Both the position numbers and the translations under genes were made by a program. Shown here one piece after another: positions 16,547-23,362 of a stretch of DNA of 64,000 nt. The stretch is from an uncultured Collinsella sp. (GTDB lineage Bacteria; Actinomycetota; Coriobacteriia; Coriobacteriales; Coriobacteriaceae), in the NCBI GenBank assembly GCA_900540935.1, contig UQHW01000001.1, positions 1 to 64,000 on the forward strand, given 5' to 3'. The notes below the pieces were generated by a model. It saw only the letters and a program-made list of their open reading frames with translations. It was not told where the DNA came from and searched no databases. Every line of letters begins with the position of its first letter. Within the stretch, counting starts at the first letter, position 1.

Positions 16547-17626
16547 TTACTCCTCCTCGGGGTACACGACTCCCCAGTCGGCGCGTAGCTTGGTCATCAG
16601 CTCCATAACATCAGAAGCATAATCCAGCAGCTCACGCTTAGAGTCGTCGCCGGCAACGGCCTTCTCAAGATCGGCCATCTCATAGCAAAGGGCGTAAGCC
16701 TCGGTGCCGGCGTGGACCTCCTCGCGGTGGCCGTCCGCAGTCCACACGATGGTCGCGTGATCGGCGCGCGGATACTCGTTGACCTCGATATAGCACTTAT
16801 CGAAGCTAATAATCGAGCGCTTGGGTTGCTTGGAGTGGAGCGTGAGGCTCACAACACCCAGCTGCTGCTCGGCATTACGGCAGACGATGCCGCCCGCAAC
16901 GTCAACACCGGTCTCACAGGTGTTGCCCAACGAAACGACCTCAATGGGCTGGCTTGCCATAAAGAGACGCATGACGGACAGGGCATACACGCCAATGTCG
17001 AGCATGGCACCGCCAGCAAGGTTGCGGTTGTAGAAGCGATTGGTCAGATCGCCGTACTCCTTGTAGCTACCAAAGTTGAGCTGGGCGAGGTTCATGCGGC
17101 CGAACTCACCGGCACCCATGCGACGGCGCAGCTCTTGATACAAGGGCATATGAAGCACCGTGGTGGCGTCCATGAGGACGACGTTGTGCTCGTCGGCGAT
17201 GGCACGCGCCTCGTCGAGCTCAGCGGAATTGAGGGTAATGGCTTTCTCGCAGAGCACGTGCTTGCCGGCGGCCAGCGCGTCACGCAGATAGGTGATATGC
17301 GTGTTGTGCGGCGTGGTGATATAGACGGCGTCGATGCCCGGATCGGTGTAGAGGTCCTCAACCGATTCATAGACCTTCTCGATGCCATACTGCTCAGCAA
17401 AAGCCTGAGCCTTGGACAGCGTACGGTTGGCGACGCCCGCAAGCTTGCGGCCGGCAAGAGCGAGAGACTGGGCCATCTGGTTGGCGATAACGCCGCACCC
17501 GATCACAGCCCAACGAAGCTCGGGAGCCGTAAAGATATCATCGGGGAATGGCTTGTCCTGGACCGAAGCGAACGCTGCTTTTGCGGCTGCCGCGGAGTCG
17601 AGTGGAGCCTGCTTGGAATCTACCAT
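16547..17626 (-). CDS. Gfo/Idh/MocA family NAD(P)-dependent oxidoreductase
   Basis: The ATG at 17626 (MVDSKQAPLD) follows GGAGG with a 5-bp spacer, so the longer upstream frame is rejected. The 359-residue enzyme has an N-terminal Rossmann fold (VIGCGVIANQMAQSLAL), the TPHNTHITYL segment and CEKAITLN in place of the common EKP motif, then the C-terminal alpha/beta domain. Family members oxidise sugars, inositols or diols; the DeoR partner supports a sugar-related substrate. The exact substrate is not predictable. Confidence 0.88.
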   Translation of the reverse strand: MVDSKQAPLDSAAAAKAAFASVQDKPFPDDIFTAPELRWAVIGCGVIANQMAQSLALAGRKLAGVANRTLSKAQAFAEQYGIEKVYESVEDLYTDPGIDAVYITTPHNTHITYLRDALAAGKHVLCEKAITLNSAELDEARAIADEHNVVLMDATTVLHMPLYQELRRRMGAGEFGRMNLAQLNFGSYKEYGDLTNRFYNRNLAGGAMLDIGVYALSVMRLFMASQPIEVVSLGNTCETGVDVAGGIVCRNAEQQLGVVSLTLHSKQPKRSIISFDKCYIEVNEYPRADHATIVWTADGHREEVHAGTEAYALCYEMADLEKAVAGDDSKRELLDYASDVMELMTKLRADWGVVYPEEE

Positions 17627-17901
17627 ATGTGCCTCCTGTGTCATAGAACGTCTTGCATTTCGGATAGCTCTATATTCGCACAAACACACGCGTCTGTGCG
17701 CGTTTTTGCGTATCTCACCGCTAAACGGTCATTTTTGTCCCGTAAACGGCGCATCTATACGCATATTCACGCAATCCCACGCACGCAAATACGCACAAAT
17801 GCGAACCGGTCATTGCTCAGAGACAGGGGCTTATGCTTAGAACTCAAAAGACAGGATGATCCGCTTCGCCTTCGCTCATGGCGCGCTGCAGCTCTAAGGA
17901 C

Positions 17902-17955
17902 CGTCCCAAACTGCCGACAGAAAAGGAACGTTCCAAACTGCAGACAGAAAAAGAA
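17902..17955. repeat. Two tandem 27-bp units
   Basis: Unit 1 (17902-17928) and unit 2 (17929-17955) share CCAAACTGC, GACAGAAAA and GAA and differ at three positions; CGTCCCC follows. On the minus strand this begins GGGGACGTTC, resembling the GGGGAC start of the mini-hairpins. Confidence 0.75.
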
Positions 17956-17982
17956 CGTCCCCAGGCGCCGGCATTTCAAGAG

Positions 17983-18011
17983 CACTCATTTAAGTCTGTC
18001 CCCAATGAGTG
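17983..18011 (-). repeat. GGGGACAG-core mini-hairpin, copy C
   Basis: On the minus strand arms CACTCATT and AATGAGTG enclose GGGGACAGACTTA. The core matches copies A and B, but the arms are unrelated to theirs and perfectly complementary to each other. Confidence 0.65.
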
Positions 18012-18032
18012 GGAGTAATCAGAGACCCTTTG

Positions 18033-18068
18033 CGAGGGAGGCCGGACGTGGCCTTCCTCGTTTTTATT
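18033..18068 (+). terminator. Orphan terminator-like hairpin
   Basis: CGAGGGAGGCC / GGCCTTCCTCG (one G-U) with a 6-nt loop is followed by TTTTTATT. No gene precedes it, so it may be the tail of a lost gene or of an unrecognised small RNA. Confidence 0.6.
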
Positions 18069-18069
18069 C

Positions 18070-18275
18070 ATGGACTTTAGTCCGTGCCGCGCGGCACGCG
18101 CGGCATAGAAAGCCACCCGCTCAGCGGGTGGAGGCCAATTTCCGCTACGCGACAAAAACCTTCCCCCTAGCATGAGGATTGTTCAGGTCATCATACTAGG
18201 GGGAAGGTGATTGCTGTGGCCCAGAAAGCCAACAGCCTCGCGTACACGAAATGGCTGTGCAAGTACCGCATCGCA
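18070..18275 (+). mobile_element. IS200/IS605 left end with truncated tnpA
   Basis: A hairpin CCACCCGC / GCGGGTGG (18113-18131) and a second inverted repeat ACCTTCCCCCTAG / CTAGGGGGAAGGT (18158-18170, 18196-18208) precede a GTG at 18216. Translation reads AQKANSLAYTKWLCKYRI, the conserved N-terminus of IS200-type Y1 transposases, and then the homology stops after about 20 codons. The second hairpin would hide the GGGGGAAGG ribosome-binding site, as known for IS200 transposase control. The HUH and catalytic Tyr regions are missing, so the element is dead. Confidence 0.75.
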
Positions 18276-18493
18276 CCGAGGTCAAGCTCATCGCCGCCAT
18301 CGTCGAGAAGCACCCCAAGGTGCGCTTTGCCGCGAGCCGCACCTCGGCCTACGCCGACCTCTACGACCGCATGGAGCAGGCCCTGCGCGAGCGCGTGGCC
18401 AATGCGGTGGAGATCGTCCGCTCCGACATCAGCCCCGCGCTTCTTGTCCACACCGGTCCAAACCTCGTGGGTGTGGCGGTCCAGGGACTCTAG
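18275..18493 (+). pseudogene. DegV-family C-terminal fragment
   Basis: Right at the point where transposase homology ends, another frame gives about 72 residues ending SDISPALLVHTGPNLVGVAVQ, resembling the C-terminal subdomain of DegV fatty-acid-binding proteins (xSxxxPVxxxHTGPGxxG). The N-terminal two-thirds are absent. The assignment rests on this short motif and is moderate. Confidence 0.5.
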
Positions 18494-18526
18494 CGGAGGC
18501 GGGGCGTCCTGCCCAAAAACAAATGC

Positions 18527-18577
18527 AAAAGACGAGCGCTTCTTGCCGCCCAATTGGCAAGAAGCGCTCGTCTTTTC
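18527..18577. terminator. Strong bidirectional terminator
   Basis: A perfect 21-bp stem (AAAAGACGAGCGCTTCTTGCC and its complement) with an 8-nt loop is flanked by A-runs and T-runs. It lies between the degV fragment and the ROK gene and ends the PTS operon on the minus strand. Confidence 0.85.
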
Positions 18578-18608
18578 TTAACGCGTTGTATGGCGGAGAG
18601 AGCGCAAG

Positions 18609-19493
18609 CTACGCGAGCGCCCTTCTTGCCAGCTCGGCCGCGCCGAGGATTCCTTGGTCGCCGCCGCAGCCCGGGGCGCAGATGTAGCTCTCCATGTCCT
18701 TAAGCTCGGCGGTCTGGATGTAGCCACCCAGATATTCGAGGGTCTTCTTGCGGACGATGCCGTAGAGCTGCTCCTGGTGCATCACGCCGCCGCCGAGGAC
18801 GATGCGGCGAGGCGAGTACATGAGCACGAGGTTCGCGCACATCTGCCCCAGATAATCCCCCTCGAGCGCCCACACCTCATCGTTGTCCGCGAGCTCGGCC
18901 GCGGGCTTTCCCCAGCGCGCGGCGATGGCGGGGCCGGAGGCGAGCCCCTCGAGACAGCTCGCGTGGCTCGGGCAGACGCAGCGTCCCTCCTCGGTGGGAC
19001 GGGTCCTTACCAGCATGTGACCGGCCTCGGGGTGCAGCATGCCGTGAAGGAGTCTGCCCGCACACATGACGCCCGCGCCCACGCCGGTGCCGATGGTCAC
19101 GTAGACGGCGTCCTCGAGCCTCTTGCAGCAGCCGAAGACCACTTCGCCGAGGCAGGCAACGTTCACGTCCGTGTCGTAGGCCACCGGAATCCCGAGGGCG
19201 TCGGCGAACGCGGCGCGAAGACCATGGCCTCGCCACGCGAGCTTGGGCGTCTGGAGGATGGAGCCGTAGCGCTCGTCGTTGGGGTCGACGCAGGTCGGGC
19301 CGAAGGCGCCGATGCCCAACGCGTCCACATCGCGGGCGGTGAACCACTCGATCATCTGCGGGACGGTCTCGGCGGGCGTAAGCGTCGGGGTCTCCATACG
19401 GTCGAGGACCTCGCCGTCGCCGGACACCACGGCACAGACCATCTTGGTCCCGCCGGCTTCGAGGGCGCCGAGCCTCATTTGCTTTTCGCTCAT
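18609..19493 (-). CDS. ROK family fructokinase
   Basis: The 294-residue kinase has the ROK ATP loop GALEAGGTKMVCAV typical of fructokinases of the ScrK/GmuE branch, the ROK segment GTGVGAGVMCAGRLL, and a zinc-site region with HPEAGHMLV, CVCPSHASCLEGLASGPA. It would phosphorylate fructose released in the cytoplasm. It is the last gene of the operon, after the GH172 gene, which supports use of fructose-containing oligosaccharides. ATG start at 19493 follows AAGGAGG. Confidence 0.88.
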   Translation of the reverse strand: MSEKQMRLGALEAGGTKMVCAVVSGDGEVLDRMETPTLTPAETVPQMIEWFTARDVDALGIGAFGPTCVDPNDERYGSILQTPKLAWRGHGLRAAFADALGIPVAYDTDVNVACLGEVVFGCCKRLEDAVYVTIGTGVGAGVMCAGRLLHGMLHPEAGHMLVRTRPTEEGRCVCPSHASCLEGLASGPAIAARWGKPAAELADNDEVWALEGDYLGQMCANLVLMYSPRRIVLGGGVMHQEQLYGIVRKKTLEYLGGYIQTAELKDMESYICAPGCGGDQGILGAAELARRALA

Positions 19494-19510
19494 GTGATCC
19501 TCCTTACAAA

Positions 19511-19545
19511 GGGACGCCCGCAGTCATGGTCAACCGCGGGCGCCC
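19511..19545 (-). promoter_or_regulatory. Intercistronic hairpin between GH172 and ROK genes
   Basis: GGGCGCCCGC pairs with GCGGGCGTCCC (one mismatch/bulge) in the 79-bp gap. There is no T-run. It is likely an RNA stability or processing element. Confidence 0.5.
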
Positions 19546-19572
19546 ATAACGTTGGCTTGTTTCGAGGCGACC

Positions 19573-20697
19573 CTACCTGGGCACGCGGTCCTGCCTTGCG
19601 GCAAACGGGGCGAGCACGGCGTGCGGCTCGCTTTGGTACCAGTAGGCGACGGTGGAGATGTCGTCCTCGCGCTCGTAGAGCTTGATGTCGTCGTTGCCGA
19701 GGTCCTGGAACGTCACGCGCAGGTCCTCCTTGAACGAGATCGGGTCGGGAAGGTGCCACCTGTAGAGGCCGTGCCTGGGCAGCGCGTCGTCGTTAGTCGC
19801 GAGCATCGGATTCGGGTTCGGCTTGCCCGCGCTGAAGCGGTCGCGCGTGGCGTCGCGCGTCGAGCGGTACGGGTAGCCGGCGAACAGCGTGTTGAAGCAC
19901 TGCGCCTCGGGCAACGCGTGGGGCGGCCTGTCGAGGAAGGCCCAGGCACCGCCGAAGTAGTCCTCGGCTCCCGTCGAGGTGACCGTGGGGAACTCCTCGT
20001 CGCCGTCGAGGAAGAACTTCATCTCGCCCTCGCCCCACCAATAGCGCTCCAGGGCGCACAGGGCCATGTAGGTGCCGACGTAGTAGCCCTTGCCGCGCAC
20101 GCCGTCGAGCACGGTGTAGTCGACGCCCCTGCGGGTGCTGCGCTCGCGGTTAAAGCGGGCGTGGAAGTACATGGCGTCGTCCGGCACGTCGGTGAGCGCG
20201 TAGTTGAACGTGTAGAAGATGTACTTAATGAACCCGGGGTGCTCGCTCGTAAGCGTGACCTTGGCGTGCTTCCTGAAGGGCATCTCGAAGTAGCAGTTCA
20301 TGCCGCCCGTCGGGTTCACGCAGATGGGCATCGAGTTGACGATGGCGCGCTCACCGAAGCCGTTGCAGAAGAAGTCGCCGACAGGGCACTCGACCGAGGG
20401 GGTCTCCTCGTCGTCCCAGTAGAAGCGCAGCACGAGGTCACGCATGACGAAGCTGCCGGCGGCGGTCTTGTCGGGGACGGTCATCCAGATGTGACGGATG
20501 ATGCCGGGGCCCTCGATGTCCGCGAGCGTGATGGTCTCGCCGGACTCAAGGGGCACGCAGCACGAGCCCTTGCGGCCGACGCCGAGGTGGCTGGCCGACA
20601 TGGCGGCGCGGCCCTTCTCGCCCGTGATGTTCTCGGGGGTGATGGCGCGGCTTTCCTCACCGCCGTGCATCCACACGTCCTTAAGGAACTCTCTCAT
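19573..20697 (-). CDS. GH172 family glycoside hydrolase (DUF2961)
   Basis: The 374-residue protein is a DUF2961/GH172 double jelly-roll enzyme. Conserved blocks are IEGPGIIRHIWMT, DEETPSVECPVGDFF, WGEGEMKFFLDGD and TGAEDYFGGAW; Glu225 and Glu245 in the last two are the candidate catalytic pair. No signal peptide is present, so it acts in the cytoplasm on imported sugar. Known GH172 members act on alpha-D-fructofuranosides (difructose anhydride I) or alpha-D-arabinofuranosides. The neighbouring fructokinase and levan/mannose-type PTS favour a fructose-based substrate, but specificity is an inference. Confidence 0.85.
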   Translation of the reverse strand: MREFLKDVWMHGGEESRAITPENITGEKGRAAMSASHLGVGRKGSCCVPLESGETITLADIEGPGIIRHIWMTVPDKTAAGSFVMRDLVLRFYWDDEETPSVECPVGDFFCNGFGERAIVNSMPICVNPTGGMNCYFEMPFRKHAKVTLTSEHPGFIKYIFYTFNYALTDVPDDAMYFHARFNRERSTRRGVDYTVLDGVRGKGYYVGTYMALCALERYWWGEGEMKFFLDGDEEFPTVTSTGAEDYFGGAWAFLDRPPHALPEAQCFNTLFAGYPYRSTRDATRDRFSAGKPNPNPMLATNDDALPRHGLYRWHLPDPISFKEDLRVTFQDLGNDDIKLYEREDDISTVAYWYQSEPHAVLAPFAARQDRVPR

Positions 20698-20709
20698 CGT
20701 CGACCTCCT

Positions 20710-21108
20710 CTATTCGTCGTCGTCGCACTCGGCGGAACTGGCACCGTTCACGTAGATGATCTGCTGGCGCGCCTCGTTGACGAGGGCGTCGAAGTCGAGT
20801 TTCTCGTCGGGGCGCGCGAGCGCGACCGTCATGGCGAGCGGGAGGTTGACACCCGCGATCACGTGGATCCGGTCGGAGGCGAAGCGGGAAAAGCGCTGGT
20901 TCACGCTGCCGCCGTACGCGTCGGTGAGGACGACGACCTCGTCAGTGCCCGAAAGAGCCGCCTCGACCGCCGCGTCGAGCCCCTCGCCGTTGTCGTTCAC
21001 GTAGGCGCACACGGCGTTGACGGCGTCGCCCTTACCCGTAAGGAACTCGAGGGTGTCCTTGAAGCCCTGGGCGAGAAGGGAATGGCTCGCCACAACTATC
21101 TTTCTCAT
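20710..21108 (-). CDS. PTS mannose/fructose family EIIA
   Basis: The 132-residue EIIA has its phosphorylatable His9 in VVASHSLLAQG and the family segments VVVLTDAYGGSVNQR and VIAGVNLPLAM. It takes phosphate from HPr and passes it to the separately encoded EIIB. The tail is acidic (ECDDDE). It is 26 bp downstream of the EIID gene. Confidence 0.9.
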   Translation of the reverse strand: MRKIVVASHSLLAQGFKDTLEFLTGKGDAVNAVCAYVNDNGEGLDAAVEAALSGTDEVVVLTDAYGGSVNQRFSRFASDRIHVIAGVNLPLAMTVALARPDEKLDFDALVNEARQQIIYVNGASSAECDDDE

Positions 21109-21134
21109 TGATTCACCAATCTCTTGGGTCGAAG

Positions 21135-21968
21135 CTAGGCGAGGATGCCGGCGGCGGAGGCGACCATCGCGAGGACGATCACCACGAGGATGAGGGCCGT
21201 CATGCTCGCGTTCTTCTTGGTAAGAAGGTAATACGCGCTTCCCGTGATGGCGGCGGGGATCATGGCAGGCAGGATCTTGTCGAGCAGCGGCTGAATCTCC
21301 ATCGCGACGTCGCCGAAGCTGAAGCTAATCGGGCAGGTGACGCCGATGACCGAGGCGATGAGGCAGCCGACCACGGTGAGGCCGAGCACGGAGGCGGCGG
21401 CAGTGAGGTTGGGAAGCTTCTCGCTGAAGTCGGTGACGAGCTTCACGCCCTGCTTGTAGCCGAACTCGAGGGCGTGCATGCGGACCCAGAAGATGGCCAG
21501 GATGAGCGCGAACCAGATGCCGGCTCCCACGGGGTTGCCCTCGATGGCCATGTAGGCGGCGATGGAGCCCATGATGGTCGGGATCATGGTCATGAGCAGG
21601 GAGTCGCCGACGCCGGCGAGCGGTCCCATGGTGCCGATCTTCAGGTCTTGGACGGCGTCCGCCGCCGCTAGGCCGTCGCGCTCCTCCATGGCCACGCAGG
21701 CGCCAAGGATGATGGCGGCGAGCCAAGGCTGGGTGTTGTAGTAGCGGAAGTGGTTGTTGAGCGCTTGCTTATAGTCCTCGTCGTTCGTGTAGATCTTCCT
21801 CAGGACCGGCGAGAGGGCGTAGGCGACTGAGGCGCCCTGCTGGGTCTGGTAGTTGAAGGTGCACACGCTCATGAGCCAGCGCCAGTTCGCGTTGCGCAGG
21901 TCCTTCTTGGTGACCTTGTAGCCGGAGGGCTTGCCCTCGGCGACGGCGGTGATGTTCTCGTTTTCCAT
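21135..21968 (-). CDS. PTS mannose/fructose family EIID membrane component
   Basis: The 277-residue protein carries EIID features: the N-terminal NWRWLMSVCTFNYQTQQG segment, FRYYNTQPWLAAIILG, and GTMGPLAGVGDSLL, followed by several membrane spans towards the C-terminus. Together with EIIC it forms the sugar channel. The gene starts 2 bp after the EIIC stop, implying translational coupling. Confidence 0.92.
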   Translation of the reverse strand: MENENITAVAEGKPSGYKVTKKDLRNANWRWLMSVCTFNYQTQQGASVAYALSPVLRKIYTNDEDYKQALNNHFRYYNTQPWLAAIILGACVAMEERDGLAAADAVQDLKIGTMGPLAGVGDSLLMTMIPTIMGSIAAYMAIEGNPVGAGIWFALILAIFWVRMHALEFGYKQGVKLVTDFSEKLPNLTAAASVLGLTVVGCLIASVIGVTCPISFSFGDVAMEIQPLLDKILPAMIPAAITGSAYYLLTKKNASMTALILVVIVLAMVASAAGILA

Positions 21969-21970
21969 GG

Positions 21971-22756
21971 TTACTCATCCTCTCCGATGAAGGCGTCTGC
22001 GGAAGCGTGGGCGGCGAGCTCGGTGTCCCTCTCGGCACGCTGGTAGAACGCAATCGCGAGGGCAACGCCGACGATGGCGGCGCCGATGATGGGCACGTTC
22101 AGGAAGGCCGAGAGGAAGAAGCCGGCGAGCAGGTACTGGAAGTACTTGGCGGTTGGCATGTAGCGGAGCAGCATGGCGATACCGACGGCCGGGAGCATCT
22201 TGCCGGCGAGGGTGAGGCCGGAGAGGAACCACTGGGGCATGACCTCGAGGAGCCAGTTGACGGCGGGCTGGCCGAGCGTCACGGAGACAAAGACGGGCAG
22301 GGCGGCGCACAGGCCGAAGAGCGCGGGGCAGACCCACAGGATGGCGTTCATCTGATTGAACTTACCCTCGTTGCAGAACTTCTGGGACTTCTCGACGACA
22401 AAGCCGTTGAGAATCTTGGCGACGACGTCGAGCTGGATGCCGAGCATGCCGACCGGCAGGCCGATGGCGAGGCCCGTGTCGGAGCCCAGGGTCACGCCGT
22501 AGGCGGTGGCGATGATGGCCATCGTGCCGTAGTCGGGAATGGAGGAGCCGCCGAAGCCCGCGACGCCGAGCTGCATGAGCTGAATGGTGCCGCCGATGAC
22601 AAGGCCGGTCTTCCAGTCGCCCATGACGACTCCGGTGATGAGGCCCCAGAAAACGGCGTAATTGACGAAGATCATCGGGATGCCGTAGTAGTCCACGTGC
22701 TTGATGAAGGCCAGCAGGGTCAAAAGGACGACCTGCAGGATAGTGAAGTTGACCAT
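21971..22756 (-). CDS. PTS mannose/fructose family EIIC membrane component
   Basis: This 261-residue, largely hydrophobic protein has the EIIC hallmarks GVVMGDWKTGLVIGG, QLMQLGVAGFGGSSIPDY and GLAIGLPVGMLGIQLDV. It forms the substrate-binding transport core with EIID. The C-terminal tail is hydrophilic (residues about 235-261). It follows EIIB by 9 bp. Confidence 0.92.
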   Translation of the reverse strand: MVNFTILQVVLLTLLAFIKHVDYYGIPMIFVNYAVFWGLITGVVMGDWKTGLVIGGTIQLMQLGVAGFGGSSIPDYGTMAIIATAYGVTLGSDTGLAIGLPVGMLGIQLDVVAKILNGFVVEKSQKFCNEGKFNQMNAILWVCPALFGLCAALPVFVSVTLGQPAVNWLLEVMPQWFLSGLTLAGKMLPAVGIAMLLRYMPTAKYFQYLLAGFFLSAFLNVPIIGAAIVGVALAIAFYQRAERDTELAAHASADAFIGEDE

Positions 22757-22765
22757 ATTTCCCCC

Positions 22766-23239
22766 TTAGATGAGGTCTGCGACGGAGACGGGCTTGTCGG
22801 CGGGCACGAACTGGGCCGTCACCTTGACGCCACGGGCGATGAGCGCCTTGTAGCTCTGGACGTTCTCGGCGGAGGCGTAGGCGCGCTGGGTGAGCTGGAT
22901 GCCGTCCTCCTTGACGAGCGAGCCGCCGACGACCAGCGACGGGAGCTCGACGCCCGACTCGACCAGGCGAAGCATCGTCTCGGGCTCCTTGGCGATGACG
23001 AAGACCTTCTCGCGGTCGTACTTGCCCGCGGCGAAGTTCTTGAGCGCGGTCTGCTCGGAGATGATCGAAACGGCCATGCCCGCGGGGCGCGCCATCCTCA
23101 TGGTGGACTTCAGGACCTCGTCGCCGGCGACCTTGTCGTCGATGACCATGACTCGGGTCGCGCCCGACACCGGGGCCCACTGCGTCACGATGATGCCGTG
23201 AAGCAGGCGATTGTCGATTCGTGCCATAACAACACTCAT
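22766..23239 (-). CDS. PTS mannose/fructose family EIIB
   Basis: The ATG at 23239 (MSVVMARIDNRLLHG) follows AGGAG at 6 bp; the longer frame upstream is not family-like. The 157-residue EIIB has its active-site His14 in ARIDNRLLHGIIVTQW and the family segment RVMVIDDKVAGDEV. It transfers phosphate to the incoming sugar. It is the first PTS gene, 123 bp downstream of the LevR-like regulator. Confidence 0.92.
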   Translation of the reverse strand: MSVVMARIDNRLLHGIIVTQWAPVSGATRVMVIDDKVAGDEVLKSTMRMARPAGMAVSIISEQTALKNFAAGKYDREKVFVIAKEPETMLRLVESGVELPSLVVGGSLVKEDGIQLTQRAYASAENVQSYKALIARGVKVTAQFVPADKPVSVADLI

Positions 23240-23362
23240 GTTTGCTCCTATCAAATGAAGTTTTGCGTTCGGTACTGCCTCGGCACTATCCGGATTCGCG
23301 CCGGGCAAGGGGTTATCGGATTATTGAGGACGCGCGGTCAGCTTGCGGCGGCGCGGGGAAGG

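Larger units (their letters stand above)
17627..18069. other. Intergenic region: TGCGT half-sites, 27-bp duplication, mini-hairpin, terminator
   Basis: No gene is seen. 17700-17800 carries five ACGCA motifs within 37 bp (17759, 17769, 17779, 17783, 17791) and GCGTTTTTGCG near 17700, probable operators or promoter of the dehydrogenase-deoR unit. 17902-17955 is a 27-bp sequence repeated twice in tandem. 17983-18011 is a GGGGACAG-core mini-hairpin on the minus strand. 18033-18068 is a plus-strand terminator-like hairpin followed by TTTTTATT with no gene visible in front of it. Confidence 0.6.

Noticed and set aside
23240..23362. Sigma-54 (-24/-12) promoter before the PTS genes
   Set aside because: No TGGCAC-N5-TTGC match on the minus strand, and the LevR-like protein lacks the GAFTGA loop.
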